Shown: positions 20,540 through 33,625 of the stretch, one piece after another
Layout of the letters: every line of letters starts with the position of its first letter
Position numbering within the stretch: position 1 is the first letter of the stretch
Program-made: the position numbers and the translations under genes
Origin: Nelumbo lutea
Taxonomy: Eukaryota > Streptophyta > Magnoliopsida > Proteales > Nelumbonaceae
Length of the DNA: 64,000 bases
Assembly: GCA_022828595.1 (NCBI GenBank)
Contig: JAKGHH010000001.1
Location: forward strand, 210,317,848-210,381,847
Direction of reading: 5' to 3'
Notes under the pieces: model-generated
Told to the model about the DNA's origin: nothing
The model's input: the letters and a program-made list of their open reading frames with translations, nothing else
Database searches by the model: none

Positions 20540-23500
20540 TAGTTTTATAAGTGGTATTTTAAAATTAAACTAGGGATAATTTTGAAAGAAAAAAAATTAA
20601 ACAAATGCTTATTGTATAAGCACTTAAAAAAAGCTATAATTTGGACTTAAAAAATAAGCCTATATTTTTAAAATAAGCACTTATTTCGGACTTATTTCCT
20701 AAACACCAATAAGTGCTTAATGATATGATCCCGATTCAAATAAGCTCTCATTTGGAATAAACAGTTACTTTTAAGCACTCCCAACACATGGCTTAAATTT
20801 ATTATTTCCTATTATTTTGAAACTCTAGTGGTGTTAGCTTATTTTACTTTTACGTCACGAGTGTCAAGGTCAATAAAGAAAAGGTTTGAGTCAAGTTGGC
20901 ACACTAAAACTTTTGCTAAATTCTCGTGGTCATAATTTAACAAGACATGACACTGAATAAAAATAGAATGATGAAACGGGGTTTGATGTAGCGTCAGTTT
21001 GGCATCGATGCCCTTACTCTAGAAAACGGTGATACATCAATGTCACGTTGGAAAAAATGGTGTTTTAGGAAAAATTAATATATTTGGAACCATCTTTACA
21101 TAAAAAATTGTGTTCTAAGCCACGCCTTGGAAATTAAAAAGGCATGGTTTGGAGCAATACTGAATTCAACGCTTTCTCGGATTGGAGCTTGTTGTTGCCA
21201 ACAAAGACATGATGTGGTAGTGACATGGACTTCCTACAATAAGTACCAGTGCTGAAAACATATATGGAGCACTGGTACCAAAATAAATGTGTTGTTGCTC
21301 TAGGAAACATCCTATCTGGCAGCAACGTTTCCAAACAAAAAAAAATGTTGTTTTCTCAAAAAATCATGGTTTTCAAAACCGGACCTTAGCTCACTCACCT
21401 TGGTAGGTGCTTGCCACTCCTCGATGGCTCTGATGCCCATCCAATGCCCTAGGAATAGGATCTTCGTCTGTCCAAATGAGCATTAAAAAGTTTGGCTGTA
21501 CAAACGATCTAGGCCTGTATTCGAAGTTTCCCTAGGGTTGGTAAAGCGAAATGGGGGCCACCCTAGCCCATTGATTGCTCTACCTCGGGCCATCGACATC
21601 ATACGCTCTACTGAAATAGATTTCGCGAAAAACCAGCTATGTCCGATCTTGGTTGGCCTTTCACTCCTAGCCACAAGTCATCCCCGAATCGGACGGTCGG
21701 ACCAGAAAAACCAAGAACTGGTCAAGTAACCAGTTCCATTTTCCGCAAAAACCATTGATTTTGTTCAGCAAACCGCTAATCCAGGCAGTTAACCATTTGA
21801 ACCGTTTGAGTGGTTTTGACCGTTTTTTTTTTTTTTTTGTCATAACAGGTCAACCATTCAGTTCAAACAATCAGATCATTCGACCCAAGAACCAAATCCC
21901 TGACCAGTTCTTTCTCCGAATCATTTTAAAAATTTGCGAAAAAACGGTGCTTCCAACCCATACATCAGCAGCACCGTTTTGTAGCTGCAATCGGTGCTCT
22001 ATCTGCAGCATCGATGCCAAACATATACGTAGTCAACCCCATATAATTGGAACAAGGTTTAGATGAGGCTAATTTGAAAAGGGAAAACAAAATAATTTGC
22101 AGTTTTAATTATTTATAATCAGATCTTAGAGCTCATTTGGGAGGGCTTCTACGTTTGAGGTACGTTGTGTCAATTTAAACTGCAATTGTTCCGGAGAAGC
22201 TACTCGTATCTTCATAGAGCAGTGGTTTGGGCGTTCAGAAAGCACATATGTTAGCTTTTCGGACTTATACCAAACATAACTTCCGGCATAATGCCAAAAG
22301 TTGTGTCCCGAAAGACCACCCAAGCGGGCACTTATTGGGCTAGACCCGATAAACCCAATTAATAATAAGATTAGCCTTGAGTTCGAATTAACCAAGTCGG
22401 CAAGTTTTACCGGGTCTAACTTAACCCAGCCCATGGTCCACCCAATGACAGGGCTATGCCAAATGGCCTCCTCCAACGCTACCAAGGTGACCCAATAGTT
22501 GACTAAGCGTGTGGTGTGCTAGAGGCTACCGTGGACACAATAGTGTGTGGTCCTCAGTAAGTAACATGGCCAATGAGGGAGAGGGACATTAGGGATTGCC
22601 CAACTGCATGGTGTGGGCATGGCCAAGGAGGATTAAAAGTGCGCACCAAAACCATTGACAACACACCCTAAAGTAGTCCTAGATATGTGCCAAGCCAAGG
22701 TCAACGAGGACGCTTGGAGTAGTCCCTGCAGGCAATGCCACCAAAGTTCATGGGCACGCCCAGAAGGCGATAACTAGGCCATTAAAGGAGCTAGAACTAG
22801 AACTAGAATAGACATTGACAACGCCACCTTGCCAGGAGGATAATCCAGTAGAGAATAGAGATATGTCTCCATTGCTGGCTGAAGAGGTCAACAAGGACAC
22901 AAGAGTAGTGGCCTTGTGAGAATATGGCTCTTCATCATACTCTACAAGCAATACTAGCTAGTTACGAAACATTCTCAAATTCAAATCTTGTAGTGAGAAA
23001 GCATGCAAGGACATCCACAGCTCTCTCTCTCAAAGTATAATTGAGCACCCACCGAAGATCTATGTTAGAGGATGTTAATTTCCAGTAGCAGTTCTCTCCT
23101 CTCAAGGGCTGCCTGTTGGACTGGGAATTTATGGGTTTGCCAAGGCTGAATCTAGGGCCAGTTACTGTCTCAGAATAAGCAATTTATGAATCAGCCAACT
23201 TGACACTTCTGAAGATCCTCTGCAACTAGTCATGGTGCACAACCCAGTACTTAGGCCCAAACCCATTGGGTGATGTCTAGTGAAATGGTTGAAAATCCAT
23301 TGCTCCGAGTCAAGTGGGGTGAACTGAGTCTATTCCTCTAATTTTTTCTCTTTGATGGATGAACTGAGTCTGTTGCTGAGCAACCTAAAGTTGAACTGAG
23401 TTAAGTCCACTCGTCTACTGAGCATACCTTGATGAGACATTCAATTGATGTTTATTCTCTTCTGGTATTGTGGTACCACTTCATCTTCATGCATGTAAAG

Positions 23501-24700
23501 TGCTTCCAAATTAATGCATATATAAATGAGGATAATCCTTTCCCATATATAACTTCTCTAGTCAGCAAGGTATAGATGAATGAATCAGCTTCTCCATTTA
23601 TTTACAATATTCTCTTATTAATTGCACAGGCAAAATGGTAAATTGGTAATGGAAGGCCAGGAAATAACCCGGTTATAACTTATAATCAGGTGGCTCAGAC
23701 CAGGATGGAGAACACCATGGTTAATTAATTATTCCAAGGTTGAGTTTAATTTCCATTTACATTAATTTCTGGGATTACAAACCATGTTAGCTTCCATTTT
23801 AGAATGTGATGATGATGATACATCCTCTTTCTGTAAGAGAATTATTCTCATCTGCAAAATTGCACGTTAAAAGAATAAAGTCAATTGATTCCATCGGCAC
23901 TCCAAAATATCACTAGCCCATGGCTCCACCTCAATATGTCTATTACTGAGCTTGTCTTTAGTGCAAATTACCATATATACTTCTTGGGCATTTTCAGAGA
24001 AACAGTTGATACCTTTGGAGAATTTTAACTCCACAGTCCACTACCTTTGTCAAGAGATGAAATAATTTGTCTGGTTGAACCCATATATCCATATTAGCCT
24101 CCTTAAACCTATATATATATATATACCAACACTTGAATGGAACAAAAATGCCCCTTTAATAATGGACTTCTATAGCTAAAATGGTCATTCCCTTATTTTC
24201 CTGGGAAATAAAAAAACATGCATAAATATACTTATCAGGGTAAGTGTTTCCCATAAAAAAACTTAGTCAGATAATTGCATTTACCCGGATAAGTAACTTA
24301 CCGAAAAGCAAATGGGACCTAAAACTCATCTGAATGGACTCAACCTCATGACACTCACTTGATGCATATGTTGTTGGTTCGAGTCAATGCATCTCAAAGT
24401 GGAATCACAAGCTACCCAACATTTATAAATTCATTATTTTTATTTTTTGTTATTATTTTCTTGAATGTTAAGTTGATTCCTGAGTGAAACTCGACTGATG
24501 AGTTAGTTTCTTCTTGAGTTTTGGGTTGCTGGCACTAGTTTATTTGTCTTAGAAGACTTGTAAGAAAAAAATTAAACGAAGGCTTGGAGAACCTCAAGGC
24601 ACTATATCTTCATATATGGAATTAGGAAAAACATAAATTAGGTAATCAGAATACTGATTTAATCATTTTTCAAAGTATCTCTATCTCTTGCAATATTGGT
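20540..24700. other. Long gene-poor stretch
   Basis: I see no gene. Frames of 60-119 codons occur (for example 22126-22485 minus and 21755-22066 plus) but none resembles a known protein and they overlap each other on both strands. Small items: a hairpin 'taccagtgct...agcactggta' at 21243-21280, a T run at 21821-21838 and an (AT)8 run at 24110-24125. Confidence 0.45.
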
Positions 24701-24706
24701 TTATGC

Positions 24707-25091
24707 TAGGGATGGCAATTTTTCCCATAAAACCAGGGCCCTGCCCCAAACAGGGTGGGTTTTTCCCAATTTTAAATGGGGATGGGGTTTGTATATAATT
24801 CCCTGAACCCAGTGGTAAATTACTAAAATCTCCCAAGGTTTAATATTAATTTCTAAAATATCCCTGAATTTTTCCCAAATTCCTAACATCTTGGATCACA
24901 TAATTCCATTTTTAAATATCCCTTATAAATTCCTATAATCCAATTTTTAAAATATCCAAATTCTCATAACCATATTTCTAAAATACCCCCAAACCCACCC
25001 CGAGGATAGGGTGGGAGATTTTGACTAGGGGTGGGGATAAGGAGGACGAGAAGGGGATGCCCCGCCTTGAACCCACTCCATGCCATTCCCA
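24707..25091. mobile_element. hAT-like non-autonomous element, second copy
   Basis: It starts TAGGGATGGCAATTTTT and ends with the degraded partner ATGCCATTCCCA, as in the element at 2245-2793. It is flanked by gtttatgc and atttgtac, which agree at five of eight positions, all differences being transitions, so this may be an old 8-bp duplication. It is shorter (385 bp) and diverged inside, but keeps G-rich 'aggatagggtgggagattttgac' text of the family. Confidence 0.55.
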
Positions 25092-25099
25092 ATTTGTAC

Positions 25100-26100
25100 T
25101 GATATCAAAGTTGAAAAGCCAACAAGCTCAAATGGACAATAAATTTGTACCCTCAACTAGAGAATTTAATTTCTTGAGGTTTCTAATCTCCTGTTCTTTA
25201 TAATCAACCTTTTAGTGATGAAGAGAGTACCACATGTACTGAGATGATGCATGACCATGAATTGGGGATCATTGAATGTGATATGAGCAAAAACCCAATA
25301 ACCTACTTTTGGCCCCTCCTTTTCTCTTTGAACTGTACCACAAGGAAAAAAAGGCTGTTTGATTGTTTATCAATTTGTGGCAACTCTGTTTTGGCCATCA
25401 CAGTGTATGAATGGCCCTCACCTGTGCCTCGTAAGTTACGCCATTCTGCAAAAAATGACCTCAAAACAGTGCCAACGCCACAGAATGATGTGTTGTATCT
25501 CTCCTTCAAAAGAGTCACTCTGGCTCTAGCTGCTAACCTGCTATCCCTCTTTATTACAACTTTTGATGTACTGAGCAAACTTGGAAGGCCAAAAGAAAGC
25601 CACAACATTGAGCAGTAGTGTATTGGGTTAGGACTTATGAGAAAAATGAATTATATACCAAAAAAAAAAAAAAGTTGTTACGTGTCAGATGCTGAAAACT
25701 CCAAAGGGTCTCTTGACCAATATGAATTATTGGCTCTCATGCATCACTTATTGGATGATCTCTGATGGGCTGAGTGAAAATGTTTGGGCATCTATGGACC
25801 ACCACAGCTGCTGTCTAATCTAACCGTTGAAGGGTGTTTTCCCAAAAGAAGTAAGTTCAGTCTTTTTATATGATAACTAGCATGCTTTTCCTAGTCTAAA
25901 TATCATGAGAAAGATTGCAGTGGGCTACTGGGTTACAAGAGAATACACTACAGAGTTCAGACTGTATTAAGGGTGGTTTAAGTGATTGAGCAATCATAGG
26001 TGGGAACCCCACGCTTCATTGAAGTCAATTCCATGGAAAGCTGATAAACTCTTGTCCAATCCAACCCAAGTAAACGTATTAATGTGAATCTCCTAACACT
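25100..26100. other. Stretch with an unassigned 124-codon frame
   Basis: A frame of 124 codons at 25244-25618 on the plus strand overlaps a 101-codon frame on the minus strand. Neither has a motif, signal peptide or membrane segment that I recognise. No other support is visible, so I do not call a gene. Confidence 0.4.
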
Positions 26101-26109
26101 GTCAAATGT

Positions 26110-26111
<2 letters not shown>

Positions 26112-26179
<68 letters not shown>
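26112..26179. repeat. (CT)n microsatellite upstream of the IDL gene
   Basis: About 34 CT units, followed by shorter CT tracts at 26288-26304 and 26370-26378. They lie 270-340 bp upstream of the start codon at 26448, so they probably fall in the promoter or leader. CT-rich tracts near plant transcription starts are common; a role here is only inferred. Confidence 0.9.
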
Positions 26180-26183
<4 letters not shown>

Positions 26184-26447
26184 GTCTTCTTCCCTGCAAC
26201 TTTGTACTGCTGTGGCAAAACCCCTCGTCCAGCATTAATTCTCTCGTCGTCCCTTGACCCTTGACTCCACTCATATATCCTCAAACCTCTCTCTCTCTCT
26301 CTCTATTGCCTACAACCCATTAGCGTGAGCTTTAAGGAAAACCTCACCATAACTTGCTCTCTATACATCCTCTCTCTCATAAGTTCCTTCTTGTTGGATT
26401 CCCACCCACAATAACCAAAAGCCCCTCCCTAAATCAACCATCCTTTC

Positions 26448-26750
26448 ATGGCTTCTAAACCCCTCATCATCATCCTCCTCTTCCTTCTTCTCCCCTCAAC
26501 AAGCATTGGAGCTATATACAGAATTCCCAGAGCCACCCTCCTCAGCAGTAGTGACCTCAACAGAAGCAACAATCAGCAAGCCATGATAGCTCAGCCTGCA
26601 GACGGACTACGCACCCTCACATCATTCAGTTTCTTCCCCAAAGGCACTCCCATCCCACCATCCGGCCCATCGAAGCGACACAACCGATCTGTCAAGCGCA
26701 ATGATCTATCCAACGACTCCTCCCTGGTTCACAAGGCAATCTCCCCATAA
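26448..26750 (+). CDS. IDL: IDA-LIKE secreted peptide hormone precursor
   Basis: An intact single-exon frame of 100 codons. Residues 1-21 are a signal peptide (MASKP, a run of Ile/Leu/Phe, then a small-residue cleavage region at about ST SIGA). A variable spacer follows. Near the C-terminus, residues 62-79 hold FFPKGTPIPPSGPSKRHN, which contains the EPIP motif that defines the IDA/IDL family: PIPPSGPSKRHN at 68-79, with the central Pro-Pro-Ser, Pro and the KRHN end. In the family the processed peptide binds HAESA-type receptor kinases at the cell surface and drives cell separation (abscission, root emergence) or stress responses. The Gly in PPSGPS, where IDA itself has Ala, and the 21-residue tail after KRHN set it apart from IDA and point to an IDL member. 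Members are usually 75-110 residues and intronless, as here. I chose the first Met because it begins the signal peptide. The exact orthologue is not clear. Confidence 0.93.
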   Translation: MASKPLIIILLFLLLPSTSIGAIYRIPRATLLSSSDLNRSNNQQAMIAQPADGLRTLTSFSFFPKGTPIPPSGPSKRHNRSVKRNDLSNDSSLVHKAISP

Positions 26751-28690
26751 CCCATGCATCAACACCAAAAATGATGAGATCTAGAGTCCAGACTCAAGTC
26801 ATTTGACACACTTTCACTTGGCGATCGAATACACAATATAGTACGCGTACGTATATGAATTGTTTCTCCTGTATTTTCATGGCGGATGCTTTGTAAACCA
26901 TATCACCATTAATCATTATTCTGTACTTTCTCTTTTGCTTAGCAAAAACAGATCACCATGCGTATTCTGTGCTTTCACTTTGTTGATTGAGAAAGCTAAA
27001 GTTTCTTCTAAGTTCTAATCTTGGAGGTTCTTGTTGGTTGGTATTTGGCAACTCACCTTCTCTCTGTGTTGAAAATAGACCTCTTACAGCCCCTATTTTC
27101 CGAGGGAAATGCACAATGGGCTGCATGCATGCAAACCCCTCCCCCCCCCCCCAGTGCAAATAATCACTGAATGAGTTGTTATGTAAATATTTTTCATAAA
27201 TTCAAACTAACATCTCACATATTATATATTTCATATATATCTAGCTATAAATCCATCTACTATCCTTTTGGCCTTTCTTTTAGTTCTTTTTCTCCCCTTA
27301 AGTTGAGTGTTTCCCTCCAACCAGATTTGATTCTTCATGATATACGGTTGAAAGTCAGGGGTCCCATAGAGAATTAATTTAACCTAATTTTGGAAAAAGT
27401 ATGATTTGACCCTGATCATGGTGGATCATACCACCCCATGTTATGTGAACTGAATAATAAGAATAAGAAGAAGAAGGCTAAATGTGAAAGCAAAATGTAA
27501 CACAAGCTAATCAGTACCATTCATACGACTAGAGATCCATCTGATGAAAAGGACATCTCTCCTTCTCTCTCAATTGTAATGATTATTTGGGTCATGTTCA
27601 GAGGATCAGGACTGAGCAAAATGGATGGATCAGAATGCCTACACCAAAAATCAGCCATGGTGGGTCCGTCAGATGGCTTCTCAATCTGATGTTCTACATA
27701 TATAATTGGTGGAGTGTAACAGAACAGCTTATTAGCTCCATGCTAGCTATATAGTACAAACATTTGCAATCATGTTTCAATCTCTTTTAAACTTAAGGGA
27801 TAGGCAGGGGTTGGGGGGACCCATTTGATTGTGGGTTCTACTGTGCCAACCCTCTGAACACGTGCCACACGGCAAATTCATCGTGGTCAGATCTATGACT
27901 ATAAGCATTTGGCAAAGATTTTAATGTATGCTGCCAACCTCCTTTATATGAATTTACGACTAGTGGTGTAAGACAAGCTCACGGGCAGAGTCATACATGA
28001 TAAATTATTGCACTTTTTGGTGTTATGGGTTGAGGGATGGGCTATATAATCCTTTAAAAAAAATTATTGCACGGGTACTTAACCCCCGTCTCTTTAATAA
28101 TCATTTCATTAATAAAATGAGCTCAGATCTCTTATCCACAGCACACTACAGGTGCGCATCGAAATATCTCTCTTATCATGCGCAGGAGATGTTCGGTGTT
28201 ACTGTTACTAATACACGGCTGTAGGCCTTGTGGCCTTGTGGGGCAAGGATGTTGGAAAAGTTAGTGGGTAGGTGATAAAAGGAGTGTAATCAAATGGCTA
28301 TCCACTTATGGAGCCAATCATTAGTGGGCATCCGTGAACAGTGAAGAATAGATCAGCCGAGTTCACATCAGCTTTTTATAAGATCATTGGAACATGTTTC
28401 AAATACACGACGGGAATGTGCCGTGGGACTTTGTGGAGGGTAGATTTGATCTCAGACCAGCTACACATTTTGTAGACTTATAACACAGGCAGTGCATTTA
28501 TGCTAGTAACCCCTAACTGTTGATCCCGGCCAGATCTCCTGAAAGCAAGAACTCTGTGCATATGACATCCAGCCCCACATCAAGAATATCTATCTTTCAT
28601 TATGTAAAATTCGTATAGAGATATTTCCAATATGTGACTAGAAGCCTGTACTTTCGAAGTATATGCTGAGTTTTTGCTTTAGAGAGATCC
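26751..28690. other. 3' flank of the IDL gene and non-coding DNA
   Basis: The first 200 bp after the stop codon are likely 3' UTR and terminator, but I see no clear AATAAA. A run of about 14 C lies at 27138-27151. A fragment at 28412-28450 ('gggaatgtgccgtgggactttgtgga') resembles an arm of the foldback MITE family found at 33626. No other gene is visible. Confidence 0.45.
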
Positions 28691-28698
28691 CATCATCT

Positions 28699-28889
28699 GA
28701 GTTGGGATCCCCTGCCAATAAAATATATTGTTCCGACACCCTACCAACGAGAATGAATACCACATACATCTCACTATGAGACTGGGACATACCATAAAAA
28801 TAAGATTCCATGTATAAGATGTGTGGTGTGGTGTCAGATCATATTGGTAGGGTGTTGGAAGGTATTTTGTTTGCAGGTGATCCGAACTC
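28699..28889. mobile_element. Foldback MITE, Mutator-like, copy 1
   Basis: The left arm (GAGTTGGGATCCCCTGCC, ending in GACACCCTACCAA) is an inverted copy of the right arm (TTGGTAGGGTGTTGG, ending in GATCCGAACTC). Arms are about 50 bp and the whole is 191 bp. It is flanked by ccatcatct (28690-28698) and ccatcacct (28890-28898), a 9-bp duplication with one mismatch, the size made by Mutator-like transposases. No coding frame. Related copies lie at 33626, 49148 and 51162. Confidence 0.8.
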
Positions 28890-29691
28890 CCATCACCTCA
28901 TTATTAGGCTACGGATAGCCATGCGCCTCCAGTAGTGTTTATGAGTCAAGAAGGGTTTGCGGTCTGAAATTTGATCTCTATACCACATGTGAAAGATTCT
29001 TGGGTCACAGACTTCTTTACTAAACAAACCCAGCTACTAAAAGATTTGATGGTTGGATCGTATAGAAGAACTAAAATGACCCAGGAATCTTTCCACGCGG
29101 CAATGTTGTTGTTTATGGTGAAAAAGGGTAGTACATGTCCTCTTCTTCACCGTTTATTCATGTGAAAACTTTCATACTCAAAGCCTTAACCATGTGTCTA
29201 GAATAAGCCATTTTTTTGAACAATTCTTAAATTATAAAAATAGAATAAAATAAAACAATGGGCAGCTAATAGCCTAATATGAGAAAATTTTCATATAGGG
29301 TTGTATAAATAGGTCACGTGGGACCCACATCATCATCATCTTTATTATAACATGCATGCAAACATCCTATTTCTTAATTTTTCCTTTACTTATTCCCTTT
29401 GAGAAGAGAAAAGATGGTGTGTGAGGTTTCTATTTGACACGTGGCAAGATTTCTAGTTGAGGGCTCTCTGTAGCTGATGTGGCTGATCATCCTACGGTGA
29501 CTGCCACTCTGATGTTGACCTCCTGCATCGTGCTACCTAAGTATAGTCAACTTCTCACCCTTCAACTCATAATCATGATCAGAAAACTATGGTCTCCTAA
29601 TTCCTCCTTTAGAGTTCCAAATTGCCTCCCAAAAGATTCTTTAATGAAACACCAACGGCCTGGATCAGATCTCCACTTGCATCATTTCAGT

Positions 29692-29875
29692 CAGTGCCAT
29701 GTGATATCTTTCCTTTTGATAAAAGGAGATATTTTTTATCTCCTTTTGGTTCCATATGAGTTGACTCTCCAATTTTTTTTTTTTTTTATATTGGGTTAAT
29801 CGTTTGATCCAATTCAACCTTTAGGCAGTGCCATGTGATATCTTTCCTTTTGATAAAAGGAGATATTTTTTATCT
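29692..29875. repeat. Local exact 50-bp direct duplication
   Basis: A 50-bp sequence starting 'cagtgccatgtgatatcttt' occurs at 29692-29741 and again, without change, at 29826-29875. About 84 bp lie between, including a T run. The inner part 'aaaaggagatattttttatctccttttgg' of copy 1 can fold back on itself. Identity suggests a recent event. Confidence 0.85.
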
Positions 29876-29879
29876 TAAA

Positions 29880-30620
29880 GTCTTGATGAAATCATAAAAG
29901 AGATGATTCTTCGGGGCATATCAAACCTAATATCGTTTGATTCCGTGGGCGTATATGAATAGGTCGTTTATTTGTGTTTTTTTTTTAACGTTTATTTATA
30001 TTTTTTTATTTTAAATATTTTCTGTTTTTTGTTGTTTGATTGAGTTTCACTTTATTTTTCACCTCAGATTAATATCCATTATTAAGATGTATCATATTAA
30101 TATTTGGTTTCAAGAAACACTGTGGCATTAGGGGAAATAAAAATTTGACGTTTTCTACTATTTATTTGATAAAAAGAGAAACCAAACAGTTTAATAAACT
30201 GCCAACACTTGTGTGGCACTGATGTGACAACATTATTTCAATAAAAATTTGACAGCATGATCATAAATCATAACCATCCATTCTGGATACCCCCTAAGGA
30301 GATCTTTGATCAAGGACCAGATTGACTAGATTATATTTAACCATTTAATAAATAGTAAATGTATAGTCTTTCTGGTCAGATGTTGTGGATCAAGAACATC
30401 CAACTTGGCTCATTTTTGTCTAAATACTCTAAGAGGCCAACAACTTAGAAGACTCTTGGGCTGTGTTTGGATTAGGACCAAAATTGAGAAGGCCAATGCT
30501 GTACCTTTTAATTCTCATATTCTGGTGGTTGCTCTCTTTCCTTGTGAAGGGAAATTTGAGAGCTAGCAGTTTAATAGACCTTTTCCGTGCCAAAGTAGGA
30601 GACCATGCTATAATTATTAA
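29880..30620. other. AT-rich non-coding stretch
   Basis: No gene or clear repeat boundary seen between the 50-bp duplication and the first Helitron-like element. Confidence 0.4.
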
Positions 30621-32798
30621 CTAGCGGGAACCCGTGCAATGTACGGGGTTTATTAAGCCAAAGCTAAATAATAGAAATGGTGATTTACTAGTTTCATAGA
30701 TTTACTAAAGTCTACCCTATAATTAAAATTTTACTAAAACACCACTTATAATTTGCAATGGATTTAATCTATCTTCCATTAGATGACAGTGGAAAATGAC
30801 AATGTTGACCCTAATGTTTATTTAAATAAATTCAATCAAAATAAAATAAAAATACCATTTTTGCCCTTTATAAGACATGGGCAACCACTTTATTGCTTAT
30901 ATTTGGTTAATTTTGTTTTTTTGTACAAAAAAAAAAGTGTTAAGGATATTTTTGAAATAAAATATCATGGGCCAAATGGAAAAATAAACACTCCTTAATG
31001 AAATGTTGATTAAATAAATAAGTTGTAAAATATATGGGATGTTTTAATAAATGAAAACTATAAAGTAGGTCTAAGTAAATATGTAAAACTATAAGATGTG
31101 TTCTAGTAAATGACCCTAATAGAATCACATGATAGTATACAATTGTTTTATATTTTCAACTTTTTAAATAATTAATAATTATTCATATTTTATATATTAT
31201 TTTTAATATTTTTTTATAATACAAAAATAACAATAATTAATTTCAGTTAGGTTTATTCATCAAACCGCAGTTTTCTAGTATTTTAGGTCGGCTTTGGTTC
31301 AAAAATTTCCCAATTCGACCATGGATATATATTAATATTTTATATTTTAAATATAACTTTTAATATAAAAAAGTGGGAAATTTCCCATATTTCTTAATCT
31401 AAAATGCTTTATATCTTAAATCTAATTTTTAAATTTATTTTTTAATAATTATATAATAATTTTTAATTTTAATTTAATTTTTAAGTTTAAATCTTTTCAA
31501 CAGACTAACCAAATGAAAAAATCAACCCAAACCGATACAAATTGAGTGGGTCGGTTTTCACAAAAGGTCAGTCGGTTTCAGTTGACCAACTCCCCAACCT
31601 AACCAGGCCAAATAGCCTACAACCGAACCAAACCAACTCATGAACACTCATAATTTCAGCTAAATTAATAGTTTTGTCTCTGATAAATAACAATAGTTTA
31701 ATCTCCAATAATTATTGAAAATTTATATCAAAAATACACAACTATTGATAATATATTGATAATAAAAAAAGCAATAATTACAAAAATACAATAAGTATTA
31801 TAAATATATTAACTTAGTCAATAAATAGTATAATCTCAAATAATACTTTAATCTCTAATAAACATTAATCAATAAGTTATGACAAAAATACAATAAGTAC
31901 AATAAATTAAAGTTAAAAATTTCAGCAATAGTATTTTAATCTCCAATAATTATTGAAAGTTTTCTATTAAATAACAAAACAAAAAAAATTATACATAATC
32001 ATTGAAAATACATTTATCACAAAAACAATAAATAAATATTGAAATACAATAAATATTAATTTTAATATATATAATTATATAATAAATACAGATTAAGAGT
32101 TTAAAATTATTATTAATAGATATTAATTTTTCTAAAAGTTATTTTCTCAAATTTTTTCTTGATATAAGTGAAATTAACTATTTACAATATTATGTAAAAA
32201 TATTAAATTATCATTAATTTCAATATTGAGTTATAACTATTTTTCTAATTTTCAGAATTTTTGTAAAATTTTTTACATATTTTTTTATTTTAACTATTTA
32301 AAGTCTAGTTATTTACAATAATATTCAAAATTTTTTATTTGAATTTTATTTATTTAAATATTATTAAATGTTTGAAAAACATTTAAATCGATGAGTTGAA
32401 AAAACATAATTTAAATTGTTAGTACATAATTATGTGATATATTTTGTAAAATAAAATTATTTATTATATAATTTCGTTATTTTAACAACTTAAAATATAT
32501 AAATATTTAGTTGTTTAAATATTTAAATAATCTATAAAATATTTATTTTTTTTTGTTATTTGAATTTTATTTATTTAAAGCTATTACATATTATTAAATA
32601 TTTGAGAAGCATTTTAATTGATAATCCGAAAAAACATAATTTAAATTGTTGATAGATAATTTTGTGATATATTTTGTAAAAATATAAAATTTTTTTATGT
32701 TTTTAATAGATAATTTGGAAGTTATTATATAATTATGTTAGAATATTTAAATAATTCTTGAATTTTTTTAATCCAAACTTTCTTTAGATAGATATAGA
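30621..32798 (-). mobile_element. Helitron-like non-autonomous element A
   Basis: Read on the minus strand, the 3' end is CCCGTACATTGCACGGG, a hairpin, then TTCCCGCTAG, with the next host base T. A hairpin followed within about 10 nt by CTAG is the Helitron 3' signature. The other end is less sure: the minus strand reads TCTATATCTATC at 32798, which fits a Helitron 5' TC start, and the insertion would lie between A and T. There is no target duplication, as expected. The body is very AT-rich, with no Rep/helicase frame. It shares about 2 kb of homology with element B. Confidence 0.65.
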
Positions 32799-33625
32799 TA
32801 AAAAAGTAGGGAATAGGATAAATAGGAATTAGAGATAATTTAGGAGAGAAACTCTCTACTAAATTAGAGATAATTGTGGAGATAAATGGGAATTAGAGAT
32901 AATTTAGAAGATAAATAGGAATTAGAGATAATTATGGAGAAAGTGGGGGAGGTAGTTTAGGATAAATTTTAGGAGAAGAGAATATTTAGGTTATTGGGAA
33001 AGTGCATCTCATTTGTTGTTTCAAAAATGGCATCTAATAAAAAAACAAAAAGTTCAAAAAAAAATGAGAAAGTTTCTTGACCACTTTGTTTTAATATATA
33101 CTAGAAAGGACTCGTGCGATGCACGGGATTTATTAAGCTAAATGCTAAATAATATAAATGGGTCATTTACTAAAATACCCTTATAGTTTCATGGATTTAC
33201 TAAAATCTACCATATAGTTAGCATTTTACTAAAACACCACTTATAATTTGCAATGGATTTAATCAATCTTCCATTAGATGACAGTGGAAAATGATAGTGT
33301 TAACCCTAATGCTCATTTAAATAAATTTAGTCAAAAGAAAATATAAATTAAATTACCTTGTCTATCCTTAATAAGACATGGGCAACCACTCTATTGGCTG
33401 TATTTGGTCAATATGTACAAAAAAGTATTAAGGGTATTTTTGGAATATAAAAAATCATGGGCCTAATGGCAAAACAGACACTCCTTAATAAGACACAGGC
33501 AACCACTCCTTTGGCTATATTTGGGATATTTTAGTAAAATGAAAACTATAAGCTTGGTTTAAGTAAATATGTAAAACAATAAGGCGTGTTCTAGTAAATG
33601 ACCTAATAGAAAACACATAAGAGTA

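Noticed and set aside
21483..21729. Overlapping 63-codon frames on both strands that read like ordinary protein
   Set aside because: I could not place either in a family. Organelle-derived DNA was considered but no gene was recognised.
22126..22485. 119-codon minus-strand frame
   Set aside because: No recognised domain and an overlapping plus-strand frame; no support beyond length.
24355..24405. 'ttggttcgagtcaatgc' resembling a tRNA B box
   Set aside because: No A box at the right distance and no cloverleaf can be drawn.
25244..25618. 124-codon frame
   Set aside because: No known motif; the opposite strand is open for 101 codons in the same place; no sign of splice-linked exons.
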